Counted from the first letter of the stretch, positions 15,839-25,370 are shown. The stretch is DNA of 61,316 nt from Elusimicrobia bacterium GWA2_66_18 (GCA_001799675.1 MGTX01000013.1:37276-98591), one strand, 5' to 3'. The notes: generated from the letters alone by a model not told the origin. A program made the numbers and translations.

Positions 15839-15862
15839 AGGGCCCTAATAGCACAGGGCCCT
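15839..15862 (+). other. Hairpin after the foldase gene
   Basis: A-GGGCCCT / AGGGCCC-T form an 8-bp stem with an 8-nt loop directly after the stop codon. There is no T tract, so it may stabilise the 3' end or act as a weak terminator. The downstream gene has its own extended -10 promoter at 15913-15921. Confidence 0.4.
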
Positions 15863-15928
15863 CTGACAGGCATCCGGTAGGCCCCCCGCCGCGCCCCTCC
15901 CCCTCCGGAGACTGATACACTGGCCTTG

Positions 15929-18727
15929 ATGCGTAAAACGGCGAGGGCCCTCCTTGCGCTTGCTCTCGTCGGCCCCGGCCCCTCCTGGGCCCAGTCCGTC
16001 GTCGCCCCCGCGGTCCGCACCCCGGCGGGAGCCGTCGCCGTAGCCGCGGCGGCCGCCGCGGCTACGCCGTCTCTCGGCGCGAAGCCGCTTCTCCTCCCCA
16101 ATCTTCCGGCCCCTGCTCCCGGTCTAGCCCTCTCCCCGGCCGCCGCGGCCGCCGGCGCCGGGCGGCCGGACGCGCTGAACGGCGCGAAGCCGCCGCGAAC
16201 CGCTCTCGAAGGACTCAAGACCGAACTCGATGCGCTCCCACCCGAGCCGTTCGACCTCGCCGGAATCCGCGAACAGGCGGCCCTCTCCTTCGACGCCAAG
16301 CTCGGCGTCGAGACGTTCGTACATCTGGGCCGGGTCCAGACGCCCCCGCCGGCCCAGACCAGAGACGACGGCGGCGGCCCGACCCACTCCCGGCTCGTCG
16401 CGTTCAATGGAGAGAACTTCCCCTCCGTCGCGTTCCGGCCGAACGAGCCGGTCGAAACGCACATCGTCCATGCCATCGAATCCTCGCGCAAGTCCATCCA
16501 GATCTCGCTTTACGAGTTCACCTCGAGGGCGATCCTCAAGGCCTTGCTCGCCGCCCGCCAGCGCGGCGTCAAGGTCGAGATCATCCTCGACGACACGAGC
16601 GTCAACCCCCGCAACGAGCCGGACGCCGAATATAATCGCTACCGAAGCGAACAGATCTGGGCCTTGATCCGCAACGGCCTCGACGTCACCGTGATCGGCC
16701 GCCCGACAATGTACGGCATCAACCACCACAAGTTCGCGGTGTTCGACGGCAAGATGGCCGAGTTCGGCTCGTACAACTGGACCTACACCTCCGAGAACAG
16801 CCACTACGAAAACGTCCTGTTCTCGACCGACGCCGACCGGGTCAAGGCCTACCAGGCCGCCTGGGCGCATCTGCGCGCGCTGAGCGTCTCCGTCGCCGAG
16901 TCCGCGACGCACGAATGGCCGCTCGACGTCTCCGCGCCGCCTTCGGACGCCCGGAAGCGGATCTCCTTCAACGGGACGCGCCTGCCGGCCTGGGTGTTCA
17001 ATCCCAGTTCGGAGTTCGAGGATTCCATCGCGGCCGCCATCGACGCTTCCAAGGTCTCGATCGACGTCGCGCAGTTCGTCCTCGAGTCCCGCAAGATCGC
17101 CGACGCCCTCGCGCGCGCGCTGGCCCGCGGCGTGAAAATCCGAGTCGTCGTCGACAAGAGCCAGGCGGCCTACGATCACGTCCAGATCTTCCTCGGCTGG
17201 CTCTCGCGCCGCGGCGCCGCGATCCGCACGCTCTCCGGACCCAACGGCGATGAGAGCGACTACCCCCTGGCCGAGAAGATGCACAACAAGTACTTCGTCT
17301 TCGACGGCAAGCTCGTCGAGACCGGCTCGGGCAACGCGACCAAGAACGCCGGCATCAACAATTTCGAGAACGCCAACTTCATCGACGAGGCGACCGACGT
17401 CAAGGCTTTCGCCTCCACCTTCCAGCACCTGTTCGACGTCGGACAACCCCTGGCCGCGATGCCCGTGGGAGAACTGCCGACCGACGCTCAGCTGCGCGAG
17501 AGCGCGCTCAAGCCCCGCGGCCCCCCGGCCCCGCCCGAACCCGGCCCGGACCCGCTGCCGGCCGCGCGCCGGATCGCGTTCAACGGTGTCGACTACCCGG
17601 TGAGCGCGCTGCGCCCCAACGAACCCGTCGAGCCCTTGATCATCCAGGCCATCGATTCCGCGCGTGCGACGCTGCGCATCGCCATATACGAGTTAAACCA
17701 GCAGGGCGTCTTCGACGCCCTGCGCCGCGCCCGGAAGCGCGGAGTCAAGATCCAGATCGTGCTCGACCGCAGCCACGTCTACACGACCGGCCACGAGGAC
17801 GACGGCGTCACGCCGCGCAAGCCTAAGCCGATGGTCGTCGACCTGATCAAGGATGGCTTCGACGTCCTCCTGCTCAAGGGCCGGCTCGGCGGCATCATGC
17901 ACAACAAGTTCATCGTCGTCGATGAAGGCCTGGCGCAGTTCGGCTCCTACAACTACACGCAGCAATCCGAGGACGACCACTACGAGAACGTCTTCTTCTC
18001 GATCGAAAAGGGCCGCGTGACGGGCTACCTGCGCTACTTCGACTACATGCGCGGGCTCTCCGAGGAACCGGAACTCGAGAAACTCGATGAGATCGTCAAT
18101 CTCGCCGAGGCCGCGCTGCTCGACGACGATCCGGTGGATGCCGTGCGCAAGCATCCTCCGCTTCCCGACCCTCCCCGGGAAACCGAGACGCCGATCTCTT
18201 TCAACAACGAAAATTTTCCCCTCCAGATGTTCTCGCCGAACGCGGGCATCGAGCGCGCCCTCATCCGCGCGATCGAGGCGAGCCGGCTCTCCATCGACAT
18301 CGCGATGTTCAGCTTCTTCTCCCGACCGATCGCCGAGGCCCTGTTGCGCGCCAAGGACCGCGGCGTCAAGGTCTCGATCGTCATGGACCGAACCCAGGCC
18401 GGGATCTCGAGGCTCGACGACTGGTTCGCCTGGCACGGCTTCGACCTTCGCGTCATCAGCGGCCCCAACCGCGCCCGCGACCCGCGCTACCAGAAGATGC
18501 ACAACAAGTTCGCTCTGTTCGACGGGAAAATGCTCGAAAGCGGCTCGTTTAACTACTCGGCCCGCGCCGAGATGCTGAACTTCGAGAACGCCAACTTCTT
18601 CGACGACGCCGACGAGATCGCCCGTTACGCCGCCTGCTTCGTCCAGATGTTCGCCCGCGGCACGGCCCCGAAGCCGCCGAAACGCGAGCCGCAGTGGGCC
18701 GCGCCCGCCTTCGCGCCGCAAGCCTGA
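15929..18727 (+). CDS. Exported protein with four phospholipase D (HKD) domains
   Basis: 932 residues from ATG 15929, with a signal peptide ('ARALLALALVGPGPSWAQ') and an Ala/Pro-rich linker to about residue 145. Four PLD-like domains follow, each with an H-x-K-x4-D motif: HHKFAVFD (near 265), MHNKYFVFD (451), MHNKFIVVD (657) and MHNKFALFD (857). Each is followed by a GS-x-N motif. Domains 1 and 3 share 'HYENV', while 2 and 4 share 'NFENANF', so the array arose by duplication of a two-domain unit. An extended -10 (TGATACACT, 15913-15921) lies 7 nt before the ATG. Substrate could be phospholipid or nucleic acid. Confidence 0.88.
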   Translation: MRKTARALLALALVGPGPSWAQSVVAPAVRTPAGAVAVAAAAAAATPSLGAKPLLLPNLPAPAPGLALSPAAAAAGAGRPDALNGAKPPRTALEGLKTELDALPPEPFDLAGIREQAALSFDAKLGVETFVHLGRVQTPPPAQTRDDGGGPTHSRLVAFNGENFPSVAFRPNEPVETHIVHAIESSRKSIQISLYEFTSRAILKALLAARQRGVKVEIILDDTSVNPRNEPDAEYNRYRSEQIWALIRNGLDVTVIGRPTMYGINHHKFAVFDGKMAEFGSYNWTYTSENSHYENVLFSTDADRVKAYQAAWAHLRALSVSVAESATHEWPLDVSAPPSDARKRISFNGTRLPAWVFNPSSEFEDSIAAAIDASKVSIDVAQFVLESRKIADALARALARGVKIRVVVDKSQAAYDHVQIFLGWLSRRGAAIRTLSGPNGDESDYPLAEKMHNKYFVFDGKLVETGSGNATKNAGINNFENANFIDEATDVKAFASTFQHLFDVGQPLAAMPVGELPTDAQLRESALKPRGPPAPPEPGPDPLPAARRIAFNGVDYPVSALRPNEPVEPLIIQAIDSARATLRIAIYELNQQGVFDALRRARKRGVKIQIVLDRSHVYTTGHEDDGVTPRKPKPMVVDLIKDGFDVLLLKGRLGGIMHNKFIVVDEGLAQFGSYNYTQQSEDDHYENVFFSIEKGRVTGYLRYFDYMRGLSEEPELEKLDEIVNLAEAALLDDDPVDAVRKHPPLPDPPRETETPISFNNENFPLQMFSPNAGIERALIRAIEASRLSIDIAMFSFFSRPIAEALLRAKDRGVKVSIVMDRTQAGISRLDDWFAWHGFDLRVISGPNRARDPRYQKMHNKFALFDGKMLESGSFNYSARAEMLNFENANFFDDADEIARYAACFVQMFARGTAPKPPKREPQWAAPAFAPQA

Positions 18728-18789
18728 CTGGACGCGCGGGCAAAGCCCCGGGCGGAGAAGGCCGGAATGTTGCATGTCCCAAGTCCGCC

Positions 18790-19419
18790 ATGGCCCCCGC
18801 GACCCGCATCGGCCCCGCCATCGCCTACCGCTGCCGCGGCGAGACTCATCTCAACTTAAGCAACCGTTGTCCCGGCCGCTGCGGCTTCTGCCTGCGCCGC
18901 GTCCACGGGATGTTCTTCGGGAACCGCGACATGGGCCTGGGCGCGCGCGAGCCCAACGCCAAGGCCGTGCTCTCCGCCATCGAAGACGAGGGCGGTCCCG
19001 GCAAGGCGCTGGTCTTCAGCGGCTACGGCGAACCGACCTACCGCGCCAAGGTCCTCGTCGAGGTTGGACGCGAGGCCGCCCATCGCTGGCCGGGCGTGCC
19101 GCGCCGCCTGGAAACCATCGGTCTGGGAAACCGCCTCAACGGGCGCGACATCGTTCCTGCGCTCCTCGGCTCCGTGGATGAGGTCTGGGTAAGCCTGGAC
19201 GCCGCCGATCCCTCGAGTTGGCTCGAGTTCCATGACCCCTGGGACGCCTTCCGACGCCGCGGCTTCGAGGACTCGCTGAATTTCATCCGCGCCTGCGTGG
19301 CCCGGAAGATACCGACCATCGTCACCGCCGTCGATCTTCCGAAGAACGACTGGACCCGCGTCGCCCGTCTGGCCCAGACCCTCGGCGCGGATTTTAAACT
19401 GCGCCCGCTCATGGCGTGA
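18790..19419 (+). CDS. Radical SAM protein, TatD-associated-like
   Basis: 209 residues. The N-terminus carries the radical SAM cluster motif (NLSNRCPGRCGFCLR, C-x3-C-x2-C) and 'VFSGYGEPTYR' as motif 2. Size and the 'LNLSNRCP.RC.FCLR' pattern resemble the short radical SAM family often found beside tatD. No Shine-Dalgarno is clear before ATG 18790; the frame stays open back to 18694, inside the PLD gene. The stop overlaps the next radical SAM gene (GTGA), so both are probably co-translated. Substrate unknown. Confidence 0.85.
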   Translation: MAPATRIGPAIAYRCRGETHLNLSNRCPGRCGFCLRRVHGMFFGNRDMGLGAREPNAKAVLSAIEDEGGPGKALVFSGYGEPTYRAKVLVEVGREAAHRWPGVPRRLETIGLGNRLNGRDIVPALLGSVDEVWVSLDAADPSSWLEFHDPWDAFRRRGFEDSLNFIRACVARKIPTIVTAVDLPKNDWTRVARLAQTLGADFKLRPLMA

Positions 19420-20555
19420 ACATGGACCGCATGCCCCCGCCTTTCGATTTCGCCCAGGCGCCTCTGCTCGTCATCTGGGAGTGCACGCGTTCCTGCGCCC
19501 TGGCCTGCCGGCATTGCCGCGCCGACGCGGACTTGCGCCGAGACCCCGACGAACTCTCCACCGTCGAGGGCCAAGACATCCTCCGCCAGACCCAGGGCAT
19601 GGGCACGCCCATCTTCGTCCTCTCGGGAGGAGACCCCCTCGTGCGCGAGGACTTGGAGGTTCTAGTCAAGGCCGGCAAGGGCATGGGCCTGCGCATGGGG
19701 ACCATCCCGGCCGCCACCCCCTCCTTGACCCGCGAGCGCCTGCAGTCCCTGCGCGACGCGGGGCTCGACCAGGTCGCTTTCAGCATCGACGGCCCCGACG
19801 CCGTCTCGCACGACGCCTTCCGCCAGACGCCGGGCGCTTTCGACCGCGTCATACAAGGCGTGCAATGGGCCCAAGAACTGGGCCTGAACATCCAGATCAA
19901 CACCTGCTTGGCGGCCTGGAACTTCGCCGGCTACGACAAGATCGAAGCCCTCGTGCGCGGCCTGCCCATCGCCTTCTGGGAGTTCTTCTTTCTCATCCCC
20001 GTCGGTCGCGGCGCCCAACTCGGCGGCCTGGAGCCCCAACAATTCGAAGAGGTCTTCGAGAAGCTCTGGAAGCTCTCCCGCCAGGAGAACTTCGTCGTCA
20101 AGCTGACCGAGGGCCAGCACTTCCGCCGCTTCGTGATGCAGCAAGAGGCCGCGGCGGGCGCCGGCGCCGCCGAGCGCACCGAGCACGCCGTGGCCCGCCC
20201 CGCCAGCCTGCGCGCCGGCATCCGCCTGCCCAAACGCGCGGTCAACGCCGGCGACGGCTTCATGTTCATCGACCATCTGGGAGGCATCTGCCCCTCGGGC
20301 TTCCTGCCCGAGGTCCGCGGCAACGTCCGCCGGGACCAACTCGCGAAGGTCTACCGGGAAGACGAACTCTTCATCAAACTGAGGGACCACGACCAGCTCA
20401 TCGGCCGCTGCGGGGTCTGCGAGTACCGTCAGATCTGCGGCGGCTCTCGCGCGCGCGCCTTCGCGGTCACCGGAAACGTCTGGGAGACGGACCCGGCCTG
20501 CGCCCATCAGCCCGCGGCCTGGACCTCGGACCGCAAGCCAAGTCGGCGAGCGTGA
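19416..20555 (+). CDS. Radical SAM/SPASM protein (TIGR04053-like, heme-d1/AhbD-related)
   Basis: 379 residues from GTG 19416 (ATG 19422 is possible). The start region 'FDFAQAPLLVIWECTRSCALACRHCRADA' contains the C-x3-C-x2-C motif and is typical of the TIGR04053 family, related to the AhbC/AhbD and heme-maturation enzymes. The C-terminus has SPASM cysteines ('CPSGF' and 'CGVCEYRQICGGSRARA', then 'DPAC'). It may act on a tetrapyrrole or peptide; substrate is unknown. Its 3' end overlaps the converging Rrf2 gene by 89 nt, an unusually long overlap that could couple the two by antisense. Confidence 0.88.
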   Translation: MNMDRMPPPFDFAQAPLLVIWECTRSCALACRHCRADADLRRDPDELSTVEGQDILRQTQGMGTPIFVLSGGDPLVREDLEVLVKAGKGMGLRMGTIPAATPSLTRERLQSLRDAGLDQVAFSIDGPDAVSHDAFRQTPGAFDRVIQGVQWAQELGLNIQINTCLAAWNFAGYDKIEALVRGLPIAFWEFFFLIPVGRGAQLGGLEPQQFEEVFEKLWKLSRQENFVVKLTEGQHFRRFVMQQEAAAGAGAAERTEHAVARPASLRAGIRLPKRAVNAGDGFMFIDHLGGICPSGFLPEVRGNVRRDQLAKVYREDELFIKLRDHDQLIGRCGVCEYRQICGGSRARAFAVTGNVWETDPACAHQPAAWTSDRKPSRRA

Positions 20556-20952
20556 GGCGGGCCAGAGCCTCCTTCATCCGCGCATCCGCCATGCTCGCGG
20601 CGTGATGGAGGACGCAATGCTCCTCGCCCCGGCACGGGCGGTCCTGCAGGACGCAGCGGCCCGCGCGGGAGCCGCCGGATTCCAGGGCGCAGGCCACCTC
20701 GGCTAAACTCACCGACTTCGGCGCCCGGACCAGACGATAGCCGCCGCCAGGACCGCGCCGGGATTCGATGATCCCGCCGGCGGCCAGGCGTTGGAAGCAC
20801 TTCGAAAGGGCGTCCTCGGGCAGACGCAGGCGCCGGGCGACGCGCTTGGCGCCGAGGCATAGGTCGGGCCGGGCGGCCAGCGCCGCCAATCCCTGCAGGG
20901 CGTGCCGGATGGGGGCGGTCAGACCGACGATCTGTATATCCGGAATCTGCAT
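20467..20952 (-). CDS. Rrf2-family transcriptional regulator with cluster-type cysteines
   Basis: 161 residues from ATG 20952. The N-terminal winged helix is typical of Rrf2 ('AIRHALQGLAALAA' type start, 'LSKCFQRLAAGGIIESRRGPGGGYRL'). Three cysteines in 'GRCVLQDRPCRGEEHC' match the Fe-S ligand region of IscR/NsrR-type members, so it may sense redox state, nitric oxide or iron-sulfur status. The ATG overlaps the upstream protease gene's TAA by one base. The basic Arg/Pro-rich tail is encoded opposite the end of the radical SAM gene, an overlap of 89 nt. Confidence 0.87.
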   Translation of the reverse strand: MQIPDIQIVGLTAPIRHALQGLAALAARPDLCLGAKRVARRLRLPEDALSKCFQRLAAGGIIESRRGPGGGYRLVRAPKSVSLAEVACALESGGSRAGRCVLQDRPCRGEEHCVLHHAASMADARMKEALARLTLADLACGPRSRPRADGRRPGPSPRRFR

Positions 20953-21455
20953 TAGGAAGCTCGTGGAACAGGTCGCGAGACGCCGTAAAGTCGCGCGCCG
21001 TTCTTCCTCAGCCAGCGGCGGTGCGCCTTGTGCTGGACGCAGACGCGTTCCACCACGGCCCAAAAATCGCGAGAGTGATTCATCTCCAGGCGGTGCGCCA
21101 GCTCATGGATCACCACGTAGTCCTGGACCTCGGACGGCGCCAGGCTCAGTCGCCAGTTGAAGTTCAAATTTCCCCGGCGGGAGCAAGATCCCCAGAGGCT
21201 GCGCTGGTCCTTGACGCGCACCGCGCCGAAGGTGACACCCAGCCGCTCGGCCCAGAACGAGGCCCGAGCGTGGAAGTGCGCCTCAAGGCCCCCCTCCGCA
21301 GGCGCGGACCGCGGCGCCGCCGGCATCGCGGCGACGGACGGCGCCGAGCGGAAGCGGGTTCGGGGGCGCCGCCGCAGAAAGACCTCGGGCCACTCGCGGC
21401 GCAGGCCGTCGAGGAAGCCGCGGACCTCGTCCAAGATCGCCGCGGGTGATTCCAT
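20952..21455 (-). CDS. YgjP-like metallopeptidase
   Basis: 167 residues. The C-terminal domain has the zinc motif 'VIHELAHRLEMNHSRDFW' (HExxH plus a third His) and the preceding 'RSLWGSCSRRGNLNFNWRL' that defines the YgjP/DUF45 family. The first 60 residues are a variable Arg/Ala/Pro-rich stretch. The family is a predicted zinc protease linked to M48/SprT folds; substrates are unknown. It is the first gene of a pair with the Rrf2 regulator (TAATG overlap). Confidence 0.88.
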   Translation of the reverse strand: MESPAAILDEVRGFLDGLRREWPEVFLRRRPRTRFRSAPSVAAMPAAPRSAPAEGGLEAHFHARASFWAERLGVTFGAVRVKDQRSLWGSCSRRGNLNFNWRLSLAPSEVQDYVVIHELAHRLEMNHSRDFWAVVERVCVQHKAHRRWLRKNGARLYGVSRPVPRAS

Positions 21456-21473
21456 GGATAGAGGGGGGACGTC

Positions 21474-21767
21474 CTACTTCTTCTCGGCCTTGACTGAAGG
21501 TTTTCGGGACCCCTTGCGCTTGCGGGGATGGGCCCGGAGCCGCTCCCGCCGCAAAGCGCGCGTCAGCGCGCGGAATGCGAGGGTCTCTTCGTCGGAGACG
21601 CGGGTGAAATTGCGCGTGAATTTAAAGCGGACGATCTCGCCGGAACGGACCACAAGCGCGAGCTTGTCGCCTTCGATGCCGACGACCTCGCCGAACTCGG
21701 AAGTCAGAGCGTTCTTCAAGACGTCGAACAACCGCACGTTGGAAATCTCGATCGGGAGGTTGGTCAT
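21474..21767 (-). CDS. Small basic hypothetical protein
   Basis: 97 residues from ATG 21767, or 105 from ATG 21791. The first 55 residues look like a small beta domain ('EFGEVVGIEGDKLALVVRSGEIVRFKF'), reminiscent of RNA-chaperone or Tudor-like barrels but not diagnostic. The C-terminus is strongly Lys/Arg-rich, suggesting nucleic-acid binding. I do not recognise a family. It lies 18 nt before the YgjP gene and may be the first gene of that unit. Confidence 0.6.
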   Translation of the reverse strand: MTNLPIEISNVRLFDVLKNALTSEFGEVVGIEGDKLALVVRSGEIVRFKFTRNFTRVSDEETLAFRALTRALRRERLRAHPRKRKGSRKPSVKAEKK

Positions 21768-21883
21768 GGTTTGACGCGCATGCTGCCGCATGAAATCTCA
21801 TTTTAGCAAAAGGAGCGCGTCATTAATCCGTAACACAATAGAGTCAGAATCATTCTGCGCGACCGCCGACGCGTCCAACGATC

Positions 21884-24800
21884 ATGGACAACGAACGACC
21901 CGACCCGCCCCAGCCCCCTCAGGATTTAGACGCCTCGAACGTCAACGACCTCGATACCGCGCGGCTCGCCCTGCGCTGGGCCCTCGAACGCCTCCACAAG
22001 ATGAGCGAGGAACTCGGGACCGCCCGCGAAGAAGCCGCCCGCGCCGACCGCCGCCGCGACGAGCTCTCCGAAGAGGCCCACCAGAAGGACGAGACGGTCA
22101 AGCGCTGGCGCGAGACCATCAAGGCCTGGGAAGCCTCGATGAAGGACCAGCATCAGCTCGAGGTCCAGTTGCGCGAGGACCTGCGCAAGGAAGTCTCCCG
22201 CGAGCAGGACGCGCACGTCCAGGAAGAGCGCCTCCAATCCTCGCTCCAGATCGACGCGCTCAAGCGCGAGATCGCGCAGCGCGAGGCCGTCATCGGCGGC
22301 CTGCGCCGCGAAGTCATCGACGCGGTCAAGGTCGCGCGCCAGGACGCCGAGAAGGAACTCCAGTCCGCGCTGGCCCACCAGGAAAAGGCCCTCGGGGAGA
22401 CGAAGCTCTCCCTGTTGGAACGCCTGAAGATCCAGGGCGAGTCCATTCACTCCAAGGAAAAGGATCTCGAGAACCAGCAGCGCCTCCTCGACGAGCAGAT
22501 CAAGGCCAAGGAGGCCGACTTCCGCCGCCGCTACGAGCAGGACGTGTCGGACCTCATCAAGCACGACCGCGAGTCCCTCGCCCGCGAGGAGCAGAGGCTG
22601 GCCGAGAAGTTCGAGCAGAAGGTGTTCCAGCTCGAGGCCCGCCTGCGCCAGAAGGAAGAGACCGTCGAGGAACATCGCCTCCGTCTCGACGAGACCCATG
22701 CCCGGCGCATGGAGGAACTGGACAAGGCCTACCAGCACAAGAACGAGGCCGAGTGGGGCCGCCTGCAGGAAAGGCTGGAGACCGAGCGCCGTTTCCTGGA
22801 GCAGCACTTCCAGGATAAGGGAGCCAAGCTCCAGGCGACTTTCATCGAACGGCAGAAGACCCTGCTCGGGCGCCATGAGGCCCAGGAAGCCGCGCTCGTC
22901 TCCAAGCACGAGCAGCTCCAGGGCGAAATCGCGCAGAAGGAAAAGGACCTTTGGCAGAACCAGCAGAAACGCCTGGAGGAAGCCCTGGCCAAGGGGCGAG
23001 CGGAGCTGGACGCCCGCCGCGAGGGCCTGGAGCGCGATTTCATCAAGCGCGACGCCGCCGCCGCCGACCGGCTCAAGGAAATTGAGTCCGCCTATCAGAA
23101 GAAGGAAGAGGAGCTTTTCGCGCGCCAGCAGGAACTCCAGGACCACTATCGCGCCAAAGAGGGTGAACTCGCCCGCCGTTTCGAGACGATGCAGGAGGAG
23201 CGGGCCGAACGCGAGAAGAAGTCCTGGGAGGCGCACCAGACCAAACTCAGCGAGAGTCTCGCGCAAGGCCGAGCGAAACTGAAGGAGGAGCAAGTCAAGC
23301 TGGAATCCTCCTACGACGCCAAGGAGCTCGAGCTCGCCGTCCGCCGAGCCGAGGACTTGCGCGCTCTCGACAGCGAGCGAGAGCGCCTCGCTCGCGAAGA
23401 CGAGGCCCGGACGGCGGAGCTGGAGACGCAGTTCTCCCGGCGCTGGGCCGAGCGGGAAAAGGTCCTCCAGTCGGAGCACCACGCCCAAATGGAGCGCGTC
23501 CGCCTCGATTTCGGCGAACAGCTCGCCGCGGAGCGCCGGAGTCTCGAGGCCCAGCAGAAGAAGCGCGAAGAGGATCTTCAGACCGCGACGGCGACGCGTG
23601 AATCCGAGTTCCGGCGCGCCATGAACGTCGAGCAGGCCCGCTGGAAGCAACAGCAGGACGAGACCGCTTCGGCCCTGCGCGCGGAACTCCAGGAGAAGGC
23701 CCTCAAGGAATCGCTCGTCCTCCAGGCCCAGTACGAGCAGAAGGCGCAGGCGGAGGGTGAGGGGATGCGCCGCAAGCTCGCCGAGGAACAGCGCCGCCAG
23801 GAGGTCAAGATGCAGACCCTCCTGCGCGAGACGGAGGGGCGGGCCCGAGCCCAGCAGGCGCAGTGGGAGGAGGATGTGCGCCGCCAGCGGGAGGAGGCCC
23901 AGGCGAAGCTCTCCGACGAGCGCGAGGCTTTGCGTCGGGGCGAGATCGAGACGCAGGGCCGCCTCGAAGCGGCCGTCACCGGCAAGGAACGCAATATCCG
24001 CGACGAGTTCTTCGCCAAGGAAGCCCGGCTCAAGGCCGAGGTCTCGGCCAAGGAGGATCAGTACCGGCTGGCCTACGAGGAGGCCCTCTTGCGCGAACGG
24101 GGCGCGCTCGAGGAACGCGCCGCCGCGCTCGAGGCCTCTCTCAAAGACAAGCACGCCCGCGAGCAGGCCGCCCTCCAGCTGGTCTGGGACGCGCGCGACA
24201 AAGACTGGACGTCCCGACACGAGGCTCTCGCTAAGGCCGAGCGCGAGCGGCTGGAAACCAAGCACCGAGAAAAGGAAACTGAAATCGCCTCCGCGCGCCA
24301 GGAGTTGGAGCGCGCCTTAGCCCTGCGCATTGGGGAACTCGAGTCCCAGAACGCGCGCAAAGCCGCCGCGTTCGATGAATCGTTCAAGCGACGCTTCCAA
24401 GAGGTCGAGGCGCGGCGCGTCCAGCTCGAGATCGAGTCGCACGACCGCGAAACGGCGGCCCAACAGCGCCGGGCCGAAATCGAAACGCGCCTGCAGAAGG
24501 CCGTCGACGAACGCATGGCGGAACTGGCGCGCTGCGAAACGGCGCTCCAGCAGTCCTGGATCAGGAAGGAAACCGAACTGCAGGAAGCTCTCACCCAGCG
24601 CGAGGCGGCCTGGCTCAAGGCCGCACGCGAGCAGATTCAGGCGGATCGCGATGAATGGGAGTCCGCCCGCGACGCGGAGCTCCTTCTGCGCCGCCGCGAG
24701 TTGGAGGCCTCCCTGCTCCAGCGCGAACGCCTCGTCGATGAGACCCTCCGCGCCCGCCAGAGGGAGGTCGAAACCAATCTCATCTCCAAGGAGCGGGAGC

Positions 24801-25339
24801 TCATCGTCTCCTACGAGGAGCAGAGCGCGAAGATCCGCGCGGAGCTGGAACGCGGCGCCCGCGAGCGCGAGGAGGCCCTGCGCGCCAAGGCCCGCCAGGC
24901 CGCCGAGCGCGAGACGGCGGCCCTGCGCGCCGAGGACGAGAAACGCGAGGCCGCGTTCGAGGCGCGGCGGCAGGAACTGGAGCGCGCCTACGCGCAACGC
25001 CGCCAGAAGCTGGAGGACGAAGACGACCTCCGCCGCCGCGAGACCGATACGGCTATCGCCGCCGAGCGGGAGGCCCTCACGGCCCAGCTCGAGAAGCGCG
25101 CCCGCGAGGTCGAGGCCGAGAAGACCCGCAACGCCTCATGGCTGGCCGCGCGCGAGGCGGAGATCTCCGAGCGCTACCAGCAGAACGAGCGCCAGCTCCG
25201 CCAGGATTTGAACCTGGCCAAGATCGAGCACGCCTCCCAGTACGACGAGCGCGTGCGCAAGCTGGCCGAGGAACGCGAGGCCCTGCGCCGCGACTACGAG
25301 CAGAAGCTCCGGGACCTCGAGAGGCGCAAGCAAGGCTGA
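21884..25339 (+). CDS. Very long coiled-coil protein
   Basis: 1151 residues, almost entirely Glu/Arg/Lys/Gln/Ala-rich helix with heptad-like spacing; only the first 25 residues (Pro/Asp-rich) and the last few are not. There is no signal peptide, membrane segment, Walker motif or hinge, so it is not an SMC ATPase. Motifs such as 'AREEA', 'LEARRQELE' and 'YEQK' recur without an exact repeat. A cytoplasmic scaffold or filament role is plausible. It is 31 nt upstream of hisS, perhaps in one transcript. Rich third-position GC agrees with its neighbours, so it is likely native. Confidence 0.85.
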   Translation: MDNERPDPPQPPQDLDASNVNDLDTARLALRWALERLHKMSEELGTAREEAARADRRRDELSEEAHQKDETVKRWRETIKAWEASMKDQHQLEVQLREDLRKEVSREQDAHVQEERLQSSLQIDALKREIAQREAVIGGLRREVIDAVKVARQDAEKELQSALAHQEKALGETKLSLLERLKIQGESIHSKEKDLENQQRLLDEQIKAKEADFRRRYEQDVSDLIKHDRESLAREEQRLAEKFEQKVFQLEARLRQKEETVEEHRLRLDETHARRMEELDKAYQHKNEAEWGRLQERLETERRFLEQHFQDKGAKLQATFIERQKTLLGRHEAQEAALVSKHEQLQGEIAQKEKDLWQNQQKRLEEALAKGRAELDARREGLERDFIKRDAAAADRLKEIESAYQKKEEELFARQQELQDHYRAKEGELARRFETMQEERAEREKKSWEAHQTKLSESLAQGRAKLKEEQVKLESSYDAKELELAVRRAEDLRALDSERERLAREDEARTAELETQFSRRWAEREKVLQSEHHAQMERVRLDFGEQLAAERRSLEAQQKKREEDLQTATATRESEFRRAMNVEQARWKQQQDETASALRAELQEKALKESLVLQAQYEQKAQAEGEGMRRKLAEEQRRQEVKMQTLLRETEGRARAQQAQWEEDVRRQREEAQAKLSDEREALRRGEIETQGRLEAAVTGKERNIRDEFFAKEARLKAEVSAKEDQYRLAYEEALLRERGALEERAAALEASLKDKHAREQAALQLVWDARDKDWTSRHEALAKAERERLETKHREKETEIASARQELERALALRIGELESQNARKAAAFDESFKRRFQEVEARRVQLEIESHDRETAAQQRRAEIETRLQKAVDERMAELARCETALQQSWIRKETELQEALTQREAAWLKAAREQIQADRDEWESARDAELLLRRRELEASLLQRERLVDETLRARQREVETNLISKERELIVSYEEQSAKIRAELERGAREREEALRAKARQAAERETAALRAEDEKREAAFEARRQELERAYAQRRQKLEDEDDLRRRETDTAIAAEREALTAQLEKRAREVEAEKTRNASWLAAREAEISERYQQNERQLRQDLNLAKIEHASQYDERVRKLAEEREALRRDYEQKLRDLERRKQG

Positions 25340-25370
25340 CCTGCCAGGGCCATTTTGCTAGCCTATCGCC

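Noticed and set aside
22698-23282. Arg/Ser/Pro-rich frames inside the coiled-coil gene
   Set aside because: Frame-shifted readings of a repetitive GC-rich gene with no independent start signal.
21926-24265. 779-codon Leu-rich frame opposite the coiled-coil gene
   Set aside because: The Leu richness is the complement of Gln/Glu/Lys codons in the coiled coil; no real domain.
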